Positions 7,014 through 14,511 are shown, numbered from the stretch's first letter. The stretch: DNA of 17,920 nucleotides from CAZAQB01 sp964487155 (GCA_964487155.1 CAZAQB010000067.1:1-17920); one strand, 5' to 3'. Program-made: numbers and translations. Notes: a model not told the origin generated them from the sequence alone.

Positions 7014-7101
7014 CGCATCCGGGTCGGCAGAGGGTCTCCCCCGGGTCCGAACCGGTCCAAAGTCTCCGCCAGGCATCGGGAACAGGCAGGAGACAGCAGC
7101 C

Positions 7102-7710
7102 ATGCAGATCCAGGCGATCGACGCCCCGGCCCCCGGGCTCAACCAGCGGCGGTTAAAGCAGATCCGGATGGTGTTCCTGGCCAATGCCATCGCCGGTCGC
7201 CAGCGGCCTGAGGGGCCCCTCGACTGGGCGCGGCAGCCCGGCGGCATCACCTACTGGGAGGAACTGGGCAGTGTCCGCCTCGATCCCGTTCGTCGCCGGC
7301 TGGAAGTCCTGCTGTTGCTGAAGGGGCCGGACGGTTACTCGGCCGGGCCGGACCTGCCGGTGACCCGGGAATACCTGCGGCTGTTCGCCGACCCGGGCGA
7401 CGGCTGCCTGGTGGACGCGGGGCTGCTGGAACTGCCGGTCGCCGACTGCCGGGCAGGGGCGGCGCGGGCCTGGGCCTGCTCCCGCACGCGGCTATCGGTG
7501 GAACTGCCCGAAGAGTTGGGATCCCCGGAACGGATACGGGCCATCCTCTCCTGGCAGGATGTGCCGCCGGCGGACGACCCCGAGTTTCGGCCGGTGTTCG
7601 GACAGCGCTGTGACCACCAGCCTGAAACCGGAACGGCCGGCACCCCCTGGCTGCGGGTGCTGCGGGGGCCGGGGGGGGGTAGCGCGCGTCAGGCGCGGGC
7701 CGCCGCCTGA
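7102..7710 (+). CDS. Uncharacterised 202-aa protein, possible member of a GY.G / RVRAILSW family
   Basis: I do not know its function. AGGAG at about 7087-7091 precedes ATG 7102, better than the upstream in-frame ATG at 6928, whose product would begin with atypical sequence. The core, residues about 46-165, reads ITYWEELGSVRLDP, a hydrophobic strand then KGPDGYSAGPD, TREYLRLFADPGDGCLVDAG, and later ERIRAILSWQDVPPADDPEF with RPVFG. From memory this order (YEEL..DP..IK.P.GYSG..EYVRF..D.GDG..RVRAILSW..PP..PVWG) recurs in unannotated bacterial proteins, probably a beta-rich domain. There is no signal peptide or membrane segment. Nine Gs at 7671-7679 fall 30 bases before the stop; slippage would change the C-terminus. 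It is convergent with the Crp-type gene, 25 bp away. Confidence 0.7.
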   Translation: MQIQAIDAPAPGLNQRRLKQIRMVFLANAIAGRQRPEGPLDWARQPGGITYWEELGSVRLDPVRRRLEVLLLLKGPDGYSAGPDLPVTREYLRLFADPGDGCLVDAGLLELPVADCRAGAARAWACSRTRLSVELPEELGSPERIRAILSWQDVPPADDPEFRPVFGQRCDHQPETGTAGTPWLRVLRGPGGGSARQARAAA

Positions 7711-7714
7711 AGCT

Positions 7715-7729
7715 GCCTTCAAGGAAGGC
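7715..7729. terminator. Small hairpin between convergent genes
   Basis: GCCTTC (7715-7720) and GAAGGC (7724-7729) form a 6-bp stem with a 3-nt loop, in the 25-bp gap between the stops of the 202-aa gene and the Crp-type gene. Its position fits a shared bidirectional terminator, but it lacks a T-run on either strand. Confidence 0.45.
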
Positions 7730-7735
7730 GGGGCG

Positions 7736-8389
7736 CTACCAGCCGGGGGGCAGAGTCTTGCGCAGGTAGAGAGCGTCCGGTGCCTGTTCCAGGTAGCCGC
7801 CGGTGGAGAGTTCCTTCATCACCCGGCTGACCATCTCACGGGAGGACCCCACCATGCTTGCGATTTCCCGATGGGTGAGACGCGGGCGGATGGACTGATC
7901 TTCCGGGTTGGCAAGCCGCGACAGCAGTCCCGCGACCCGGCCGTAGACATCCAGCAGTGCCAGGTCGCAGACGCTGCCGGTAAGAACCCGGATGCGGCGC
8001 ACCAGGGCCCGGATGACCGCCCCGTGGGCTTCCGGGTGGTGTTCCAGGAACGCGAGAAAGTGCTCCCGAGCCAGCACCGTCAAGGTGGCGTCGGTCATGG
8101 TGACCACCGAAGCCGACCGGGTTCCCCCGTCCAGCAGGGAAAGCTCGCCGAAGCAGTCGCCGGGATTCAGCAGATTGAGTATGACCTGATTGCCCTGCTC
8201 GTCATCGACGAATACCTTCAGCGTGCCTTCCTCGACCACATACAGGCTGCCCCCCTGGTCGCCCTGCAGGAAAACGACCATATTGGAGGGCAGGTGGCGG
8301 CGCACCACGAGTTCGCCGATCTCACCCAGCAGCGGGCTGGGCAGATCCTGGAACAGCTCCACGTTGGCCAGAACGTTCATAGAGCCCAT
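7736..8389 (-). CDS. Crp/Fnr-family transcriptional regulator, Crp-like
   Basis: This 217-aa protein has the Crp architecture. An N-terminal cyclic-nucleotide-binding beta-roll (about 10-110) contains the phosphate-binding cassette GDCFGELSLLDGGTRSAS, with E82, R91 and S92 matching the cAMP-contacting Glu, Arg and Ser of E. coli Crp. A long dimer helix follows (about 110-137), then a winged helix. The helix-turn-helix at 172-194, THREIASMVGSSREMVSRVM, keeps the R-E-x3-R of the Crp recognition helix (R184, E185, R189), so a TGTGA-type site is predicted. Only C79 and C141 are present, with no Fnr-type cysteine cluster. I chose ATG at 8389 because AGGAAG lies just upstream on the minus strand; M4 at 8380 is an alternative. 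It is divergent from the cyclase gene across 56 bp, so it may respond to that enzyme's product and control the shared promoter. Confidence 0.92.
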   Translation of the reverse strand: MGSMNVLANVELFQDLPSPLLGEIGELVVRRHLPSNMVVFLQGDQGGSLYVVEEGTLKVFVDDEQGNQVILNLLNPGDCFGELSLLDGGTRSASVVTMTDATLTVLAREHFLAFLEHHPEAHGAVIRALVRRIRVLTGSVCDLALLDVYGRVAGLLSRLANPEDQSIRPRLTHREIASMVGSSREMVSRVMKELSTGGYLEQAPDALYLRKTLPPGW

Positions 8390-8445
8390 GACTGTCTTCC
8401 TGCAGCTGCGGTCCCGGTCCGGGGGCCGGAGATAAGGCGACTGCC
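8390..8445. promoter_or_regulatory. 56-bp divergent spacer between the Crp-type and cyclase genes
   Basis: Both starts and both ribosome-binding sites fit within 56 bp: AGGAAG on the minus strand for the regulator, GGAG (8428-8431) or AAGG (8434-8437) for the cyclase. Promoters must therefore overlap each other or the opposite gene. I see no clear TGTGA/TCACA site in it. The tight arrangement suggests coupled control. Confidence 0.5.
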
Positions 8446-10584
8446 ATGTCCAGATGGTCGCCACTATACATCATCCCGGCCGCACTGCTGGTGCTTGTCG
8501 CGGCCATCAGCCCTTTCACTCCAGTGTATTCCTGGCTCGAGGACGGCCTGGCCCGGCCTTTGCTGTTCCAGTGGCGCGGCGCGGTGGCTTCACCGGCCGG
8601 GGTGAGCATCGTCGGCATCGACGCCGATTCCACCCGACGGCTGGGGCTGCCTCGCGGCGTTGCCCAGTGGGACCGCCAGATCCATGCCAGCGTGGTCCGC
8701 GCCCTGCACGACGCCGGGGCGGCAGCCATCGCTCTGGACATCGCTTTCCGGGAGGCCCGTCCTGACCAGGACACGGAGCTGGCGAAGGCCATGACCGACT
8801 CCGGCCGGGTGGTCGCCTTCAAATACCTGCGTCGCGAAATCCGGCGCGTGGAAGGCACCGGGCTGATCATGGACCTGGAGACTGAAATTGCCCCGGTGGA
8901 ACCCATCGCCAGCGCCGCGGCCGCGGTGGCCCCCTTCGTGGTGCCGCTGGGTGCCGCAACGATCACCCGGGTCAACCTGTTCCTGGGCACCAGTTCCGGA
9001 TTTGATGCCACCCAGCCCCTTATGGCCCTCCAGGTGGCGGCCCGGCCCTGGCGCGGCCAGCTGCTGGGAGCGCTGGCGCAGCTGGCACCCGCGCGCGCCC
9101 GGGAACTGGCCGGCGCCGGCGCCGGGCAGGCCTTCGCCCGGGGCCTGCGCCGAATTCTCCGGGAACGTCCCGAGCTGGGCCGCCAGGCTCTGGCCCGGCT
9201 GCAGGAGCAGGAACCGGGGCCCGGGCGGCGGCTCAACATGGCCCTGCTCAGGGGTTTCCTGGCCGGCGATCGCGTCTATCCCAACTTCTATGGGCCGCCC
9301 CGCAGCGTGCCCACCGTTGCGCTGGCGCAGTTGCTGTCCCCCGGCGCGCCTCCAGTGCCCCGGTTCGACGGCCAGGTGGTGCTTGTGGGGTACTCGGAGC
9401 CGGTCCAGACCGAGCAGGTCGATTTCCACCGCACGGTATTCACCGATTCCCACGGGGCCAGCCTGGCCGGGGTCGAGATTTCCGCAACGCTGGCCGCCAA
9501 CCTCCTGGACGACAGCCTGCTGCGGCGCTGGAGTCGGCCTCTCGAGGCATTGCTGCTTGCCGGCTGGGCGCTGGCGCTGGGCCTGGCGGCGGGCGCCCCG
9601 CTGCGGGTGGCGCTGGCGTTGCAGGCGCTGGCGGCGGGCGTGCTGGTGGCAACAGCTGCAGCGGCCTTTGTCCAGGCTCATCTGCTGCTCCCGGTGGCGA
9701 CGCCGGTGCTGGTGCTGGCGCCCCTGGGCCTCACCGCAACCCTGTACTCCCACTACCGCCGGAGCCAGCGCCGTCGCCGGGAGGTGGCGGAGGCGCTGGC
9801 GCACTACCTGCCGCGGGAGGCGGCTGAGACGGTGGGCCGCGATCTGTCCCGGCTCCAGGACCGCCGCTCCCTGGTGCAGGGCGTCTGTCTGATGACCGAC
9901 GTGCGCGGCTACACTGAGTGGGCCCGTGCCCGGGATCCCACCGAGGTGCACGAGGCGCTGAACCGCTACTATCAGCGCTTGCTGGACGCGGTGGAGGCGG
10001 AGGACGGCCGTGTCGCCAACCTGGTGGGGGACGGCATGCTGGCCCTGTGGACCGCCCCGGAGGTGAGGTCGGAGCTGGCGGCCCGGGCGGTGCGGGCGGC
10101 TCTGGCCGTGGTGGGCGGGCTGGGTGACTGCCCGGGCCAGCGCACCTGCGCGGCCTTGCACGGCGGTGCCTTCTCGCTGGGCAACCTGGGCGCGAGGGAC
10201 CACTACGAATTCGCCCCGGTGGGCGACATCATCAACGCCACCGCCCATATGGAATCCCTGAACCGGGAACTGGGTACCGGGGTTCTGGTGAGCAGCGAAC
10301 TGGTTGCGCTGCTCGGGGAGTTCGTGCTTCGCCCAGTGGGCCGCTTTACTCTCAAGGGCAGGGAGCAGCCGGTGGCCCTCCACGAAGTCCTTGCCGCGGC
10401 CCCGAACCCGGCCATGGAGGATCTGGCCCGACGCACCGCCCGGCTGGTGGAGGCCGCCGACGGGCCGGGCGGGCCGGCGGCGGCCCGTCTGGCCCTGGCG
10501 GCCCTGCGCCGGGATTTTCCGGACGACCGGCTCGCCGCCCACCTGGAGGCGCGTTGGTTCCCGAAAACGGCCGCCCGGCGTTGA
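8446..10584 (+). CDS. CHASE2-domain membrane protein with a class III nucleotide cyclase domain
   Basis: This 712-aa protein is an inner-membrane sensor-cyclase. TM1 is about residues 7-26. The periplasmic CHASE2 domain (about 27-360) shows VSIVGIDADSTRRLGLP, AIALDIAFREARPDQD, the typical YPNFYGPP turn and VVLVGYSEP. Three more TM segments follow at about 366-433, then a basic linker and a class III cyclase domain at about 478-640. Both metal-binding aspartates are present: D485 (CLMTDVRGYTEW) and D529 (NLVGDGMLALW). The transition-state Asn N597 is present in PVGDIINATAHME. Three usual catalytic positions differ: the adenine-reading Lys is N525, its partner Asp/Thr is A590, and the transition-state Arg is H601. 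Product and activity are therefore uncertain. The gene lies 15 bp before the FecR-barrel gene, surely one operon. Confidence 0.92.
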   Translation: MSRWSPLYIIPAALLVLVAAISPFTPVYSWLEDGLARPLLFQWRGAVASPAGVSIVGIDADSTRRLGLPRGVAQWDRQIHASVVRALHDAGAAAIALDIAFREARPDQDTELAKAMTDSGRVVAFKYLRREIRRVEGTGLIMDLETEIAPVEPIASAAAAVAPFVVPLGAATITRVNLFLGTSSGFDATQPLMALQVAARPWRGQLLGALAQLAPARARELAGAGAGQAFARGLRRILRERPELGRQALARLQEQEPGPGRRLNMALLRGFLAGDRVYPNFYGPPRSVPTVALAQLLSPGAPPVPRFDGQVVLVGYSEPVQTEQVDFHRTVFTDSHGASLAGVEISATLAANLLDDSLLRRWSRPLEALLLAGWALALGLAAGAPLRVALALQALAAGVLVATAAAAFVQAHLLLPVATPVLVLAPLGLTATLYSHYRRSQRRRREVAEALAHYLPREAAETVGRDLSRLQDRRSLVQGVCLMTDVRGYTEWARARDPTEVHEALNRYYQRLLDAVEAEDGRVANLVGDGMLALWTAPEVRSELAARAVRAALAVVGGLGDCPGQRTCAALHGGAFSLGNLGARDHYEFAPVGDIINATAHMESLNRELGTGVLVSSELVALLGEFVLRPVGRFTLKGREQPVALHEVLAAAPNPAMEDLARRTARLVEAADGPGGPAAARLALAALRRDFPDDRLAAHLEARWFPKTAARR

Positions 10585-10599
10585 GCCAAGGAGATACCC

Positions 10600-13500
10600 A
10601 TGCGCAGACACCCCGCTGCAGGCAGGACTGCGGTCCTGGCCCTCGCGTTGCTGACTGGCTTCCCGTTGGCGGCCGCGGAGCCTCGCTGCGAGCCCTGGGC
10701 TGCCCGTATTGTCGCTGTTGAGGGCCGGATTCAGCTGATCGATGCCCCGGGAGCCACGCCCCGTCGGCTGCGCAGCGGTGACTGGCTGTGCCCCGGAGAG
10801 GAGCTGTGGGTGCTGGATGCGCGGGCCGCCCTGCGGCTTCCCAATGAGACGGTGCTGCGCCTGGACCAGGGCTCGGTGCTGCGCTTCGCCCCAGTCCGCG
10901 AGAGCGTCACGGTACTGGAGCTGCTCCGGGGTGTGGTGCTGTTCTTCACCCGGACGCCGCGCCGCTTCGAGATCCAGACCCCGTACCTGAACGCTGCCGC
11001 CGACGGCACCGAGTTCCTGGTGCAGGTAGGCGGCGAGTCGACCCGGGTGGTGCTCTGGGAAGGGAGCCTGGAGCTTGCCAATGCCCAGGGTCAGCAACGG
11101 CTGGCGCCCGGCCAGGCGGCGGACGCGCCGGCCGGGGCGGCGCCGCGGATCCGGTCCTCGCAACGGGCGGTTCGCGAGGCGGTGGCCTGGGCCCTGTACT
11201 ACCCGCCGGTGCTGGCCCCGGATCCGGCGCGTTACCCGGAGGCCGCCCGGCTATGGGCCGCGGGCGATGCCCTGGGCGCCCTGGAGCAGCTGCCGCCGAC
11301 CCCCGGCACCCTGCTGGAACGGGCTTCCCTGTCCCTGCTGCTGGGGCGGGTCGCGGATGCCGCCGAGCTTATCGACGACGCCTTGCAGCGCCGCCGCGGC
11401 GCGCCTGACGCCCTCGCCCTGAGGGCCCTGGTGGCCCTGGTGCAGGGCCGCGCTGGCGATGCCGCCCGGGACATCGAGGCGGCCACCGAATCAGTGCCCG
11501 GCCGCCCGGCGGTGCTGCTGGCCCGCAGTTACCTGGAGCAGAGCCGGTTTCAGTTGCCACGCGCGCTGGCAGCGGCCCGGGCGGCCGCCGAGGCGGCCCC
11601 CGGCAGCGCCCTCGCCCAGGCCCGGGTGGCGGAGCTGGCCCTTACCCAGGAGCACTACGCCGAGGCCCGCCGCGCCGCCCGGCGGGCGGTCGAGGCCCGC
11701 GGCGCACCCGGCCGCGCGCACACCGTGCAGGGGTTCGCGGAGCTGGCGTCTCTGCGGCCAGGTCCTGCCGCCGACAGCTTCCGCCGGGCCCGGCAACTGC
11801 TGCCGCAGGAGCCCCTGGCGGCCCTGGGGCTGGGGCTTGCCCGGATCCGCCAGGGCAGCCTGGTGGAGGGCCGCGAGCTGCTGGAACTGGCGGTCGCCCT
11901 GGACCCGGGTAACGCGCTGTGGCGCAGCTACCTCGGCAAGGCCTATTACGCGGAGGCCCGCAACCCCCTGGCTGAGGCCCAGTATCGCCTGGCCCGCGAT
12001 CTCGATGCGGCCGATCCGACGCCCTGGCTGTACGGCGCCATCCTCGCCCAGGCGGAGAATCGACCCGTGCAGGCAGCCCGCCGGCTGGACGAGGCGGCCC
12101 AGCGCAGCGCCAGCCGTGCCGTGTACCGCTCGCGGCTGCTGCTGGACCGGGACGCCGCCGCCCTGGCCGCCGCCCAGGCCCAGGTGTACCGATCCCTGGG
12201 CCTGGAGGCGCAGGCCCGCCGGCGCGCGATGGCGGCGGCGCAGGCGGCGCCCACCGAGCATTCCGGCCACCGGCTGCTGGCCGAGGCCTACGCCGGTGAG
12301 CCGGGTTTCGACAACCTGCGGGCGGTGGCGCGCCTGCAGGCGGTGCTGCGCCAGCCCCTGGGCGCGCCGCCCCTGGCCCTGGGGCTGGACGAGCCGGCGC
12401 TGGCGGTGATCGAAGGTGCCGGGCCCAGCGACCTGGGCTGGAACGAGTACACGCCGCTGTTCGAAGCCGACGGCATCGACGCCAGTCTGGCGTTCGCCCT
12501 GGGCAGCGACGATACCCGGGCCCACGATGCGTACCTGCAGGGCCAGGCGGGGCGGGTGGCCGGCAGCGTCTCCAGCTACCGCTACCGTACCGACGGCTGG
12601 CGCACCAATGCAGACGCCGACCTGTCCATCCACCAGGCCCTTCTCCAGGTGCAGGCCACGCCGGGCCTGGGCCTGCAGCTGGAAGCCCGGCGTCGGGACG
12701 ACACCCAGGGGGATGTGGCGCAGCGCTTCTTCGAGGAGAGCGTGCAGCCGGAGCGCCGGGAATCGCTGACGGTGAACCGTCTGCGGGCCGGCGGGCGGTG
12801 GCGGCCGGTGCCGGGGCACAGCCTGGCCGCCTCCTTCATCTACCGGGAGCGGGACGAGGCCGGGGACGACCGCTCACTGCTGGAGTCCCCGCCCCAGCCG
12901 CCGCTGCAGAGCATCCAGCGGGACCGCTCCGAGACCCGCAGCCGGGAGGCGGCCCTGCGCTACGATCTGGCGAGCCCAGTGGGCCACAGCATGGCCGCGG
13001 GCTGGCTGTTCGACGAGGACGGAGAGATCAGCTCGGACGTCTCCATCGAACTGCCGCTGCCGGACGGCAGCACCGTCACAGTGCCGGCCTCCAGCGTGAC
13101 GGAGGACGTCAGTGATCGGCACACCGCGGTCTACGCCCAGCACACGGCCCCGCTGGGCAGCAGCGGAGCGAGCGCCACCCTGGGGCTGCAGGCGGCGCGG
13201 CTCACCAGCGAGTTCCAGGACCGGGAGGGCATCTACCCCCGGGCCGGGCTGCGCTGGGAGCGCGGTCCGTTATCGGTGCACGGCGCCTGGTTTCGCGCCC
13301 TGCAGCCCCCGGTATCCGCCGACGGGCGCCTGGAGCCCGCCAGCGTTGCCGGCATTCCCGTGCTGCATGACGACTTTCTGGCCACCGAGTCCCGGGGCTA
13401 TGGCCTCGGGCTCGCCTGGCAGCCGGGCCAGCCCACCGAACTCGGGGCGCTGGCGCTGCGCCGGGATCTGGACCAGCCCATCGCGGAGGCCACCGCGACC

Positions 13501-13992
13501 GGCCCGGTGGATCTGCAAATCCGCGAGGACAGCCTGCGGGTGTACTGGAACCAGGGGCTGATTGGCCGCTGTGCCGGGCGTCTGGCCTACCGCTACGATC
13601 TGTACCGGACTTCACCGCGGGCGGGCGTGGACGTGCTCCAGGTGACCACCCGGCGGTTTCCTGTGGGCCTGCAGTGCAGCCCGGGTGCCGGCGTCCAGCT
13701 GAGCGCAGGCGCCCAGTACGTGGACCAGGAACTGCGTTTCAATCCGGCCGTGGTCAGCACCCGCAACCAGGGCGCTGTCGGTGACTCCAGCCCGCGCTCC
13801 CGGTTCTGGTCCGTGGATGCCGGCGCCACCTACCGGCTGCCCCGGCGCGCCGGCAGCATCGCCCTGGAGGTGCGCAACCTGCTCGACCGCGACTTCCGCT
13901 ACTTCGACGAGAACATCAAGACCCAGCGGCCGCGGCCGCTGGATCTGGTGCCGGAGCGGGTACTGCTGCTCACCCTGCACCTGGCGTTCTGA
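10600..13992 (+). CDS. FecR-domain / TPR / outer-membrane beta-barrel fusion protein
   Basis: This 1130-aa exported protein has three parts. A signal peptide (1-26, ending PLAAA, likely cut before E27) precedes a FecR-type domain at about 33-160, with IVAVEGRIQLID, LRSGDWLCPGEELWVLD, a VLELLRGVVLFFTR strand, and AADGTEFLVQVGGESTRVVL. Residues about 195-600 are an Ala/Arg/Leu-rich helical array with TPR-like repeats (for example GLARIRQGSLVEGRELLELA). From about 610 (WNEYTPLFEADG) alternating polar and hydrophobic strands run to a final ...LLLTLHLAF, whose terminal Phe is typical of BAM-assembled barrels; EVRNLLDRDFRYFD resembles TonB-receptor C-termini, but no plug or TonB box is seen. An AAGGAG lies just before ATG 10600. 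I infer an outer-membrane partner of the upstream CHASE2 cyclase; the fusion could carry a signal across the periplasm. Confidence 0.85.
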   Translation: MRRHPAAGRTAVLALALLTGFPLAAAEPRCEPWAARIVAVEGRIQLIDAPGATPRRLRSGDWLCPGEELWVLDARAALRLPNETVLRLDQGSVLRFAPVRESVTVLELLRGVVLFFTRTPRRFEIQTPYLNAAADGTEFLVQVGGESTRVVLWEGSLELANAQGQQRLAPGQAADAPAGAAPRIRSSQRAVREAVAWALYYPPVLAPDPARYPEAARLWAAGDALGALEQLPPTPGTLLERASLSLLLGRVADAAELIDDALQRRRGAPDALALRALVALVQGRAGDAARDIEAATESVPGRPAVLLARSYLEQSRFQLPRALAAARAAAEAAPGSALAQARVAELALTQEHYAEARRAARRAVEARGAPGRAHTVQGFAELASLRPGPAADSFRRARQLLPQEPLAALGLGLARIRQGSLVEGRELLELAVALDPGNALWRSYLGKAYYAEARNPLAEAQYRLARDLDAADPTPWLYGAILAQAENRPVQAARRLDEAAQRSASRAVYRSRLLLDRDAAALAAAQAQVYRSLGLEAQARRRAMAAAQAAPTEHSGHRLLAEAYAGEPGFDNLRAVARLQAVLRQPLGAPPLALGLDEPALAVIEGAGPSDLGWNEYTPLFEADGIDASLAFALGSDDTRAHDAYLQGQAGRVAGSVSSYRYRTDGWRTNADADLSIHQALLQVQATPGLGLQLEARRRDDTQGDVAQRFFEESVQPERRESLTVNRLRAGGRWRPVPGHSLAASFIYRERDEAGDDRSLLESPPQPPLQSIQRDRSETRSREAALRYDLASPVGHSMAAGWLFDEDGEISSDVSIELPLPDGSTVTVPASSVTEDVSDRHTAVYAQHTAPLGSSGASATLGLQAARLTSEFQDREGIYPRAGLRWERGPLSVHGAWFRALQPPVSADGRLEPASVAGIPVLHDDFLATESRGYGLGLAWQPGQPTELGALALRRDLDQPIAEATATGPVDLQIREDSLRVYWNQGLIGRCAGRLAYRYDLYRTSPRAGVDVLQVTTRRFPVGLQCSPGAGVQLSAGAQYVDQELRFNPAVVSTRNQGAVGDSSPRSRFWSVDAGATYRLPRRAGSIALEVRNLLDRDFRYFDENIKTQRPRPLDLVPERVLLLTLHLAF

Positions 13993-14433
13993 CTAGAGAC
14001 AGTACTCGTGGTAGTAGACGCGGCCGTTGATCACCGAGATGATCGTGTAGCAGGTGGGGTTGACCTGGTATTTGATGACTGTGATGTCCGCCTGCTGGAT
14101 CTCCTCGACCTTCACCTGACTGGCGCTCAGCAGGCGGCACGGCTGGGCGTCCTTGGGGAAGCTGGCGCGCTTGGCCTGGTCGGCAGGCGGGCGGCAGGCC
14201 TGGGGCTCGCGGCCCTCCAGGCCGAGGATCGCCAGGGCGCCGTCGCGCTTGCCCACGGCCACGGCGAGTTCCGCGTCTTCCACCCCGATGGCCTTGCCCA
14301 GGGCGGGGTCCAGCGACACCGACTTGCGGTTCATGGGACCATACTGACTGCAGGCGGAGAGCAGCAGGAGCAGGCTGATGGCGAACACCGCCGGGATGCG
14401 GCCGGCGGCAGTGCGGGGTAAGTGTCCGATCAT
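13993..14433 (-). CDS. Small cysteine-rich lipoprotein, unknown function
   Basis: I do not recognise this 146-aa protein. Its first 27 residues form a lipoprotein signal with the lipobox LLSAC, giving lipidation at C28; Ser at +2 predicts outer-membrane sorting. The mature part has four further cysteines (in EPQACRPP, AQPCRLL, NPTCYTI and at HEYCL near the end), which could form two disulfides in the periplasm. The C-terminal half alternates like beta strands (ITVIKYQVNPTCYTIISVINGRVYYHEYCL region). GGAG lies about 8 nt before ATG 14433 on the minus strand. Its stop codon abuts that of the FecR-barrel gene with no gap, so the two messages converge head-on. It is divergent from folA across 78 bp. 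Confidence 0.8.
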   Translation of the reverse strand: MIGHLPRTAAGRIPAVFAISLLLLLSACSQYGPMNRKSVSLDPALGKAIGVEDAELAVAVGKRDGALAILGLEGREPQACRPPADQAKRASFPKDAQPCRLLSASQVKVEEIQQADITVIKYQVNPTCYTIISVINGRVYYHEYCL

Positions 14434-14511
14434 CGTGGATCTCCGTTTTCTTCTGGGGGGTGGAGCCAGGGAGCATAGTCCAGTCCGCACTGCCGATGCG
14501 GGTGGTTGCGC
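14434..14511. promoter_or_regulatory. Divergent spacer between the lipoprotein gene and folA
   Basis: This 78-bp gap must hold both promoters. A minus-strand TATGCT (complement of 14472-14477) could be the lipoprotein -10. The folA Shine-Dalgarno is poor (GGGTGG near 14500-14505). No clear operator is visible. Confidence 0.3.

Larger units (their letters stand above)
6461..7101. other. 641-bp non-coding stretch with many inverted repeats
   Basis: I find no convincing gene between thyA and the 202-aa protein; open frames here are short and have atypical composition. The stretch contains two related dyads (6483 and 6556), hairpins at 6594-6627, 6686-6702 and 6821-6850, and a Crp-like half-site pair at 6999-7013. 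It is long for a simple promoter and could hold a structured leader or a small RNA. I could not fit it to a riboswitch class I know. Confidence 0.5.

Noticed and set aside
7003..7080. Cyclic-di-GMP (GEMM-type) riboswitch suggested by GTCACACGCATCC and CCAAAGTCTCCGCC
   Set aside because: The conserved GEMM core (CACGCACAGGGCAAAC, GNRA tetraloop, GACGCAAAGCC) does not line up in order, and the expected paired stems are not visible.
7736..8389. Fnr-type oxygen sensor
   Set aside because: No N-terminal cysteine cluster exists. The phosphate-binding cassette matches Crp.
7559..8605. Long plus-strand open frame of 348 codons across the Crp-type gene
   Set aside because: It lies antisense to a gene with clear Crp domains. 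Its translation is low in recognisable motifs and reflects GC-rich antisense reading.
8590..11163. Very long minus-strand open frame (857 codons) opposite the cyclase
   Set aside because: It is antisense to the CHASE2-cyclase and barrel genes, which show clear domains. Its Gly/His/Gln/Arg-rich translation is typical of a shadow frame in high-GC DNA.
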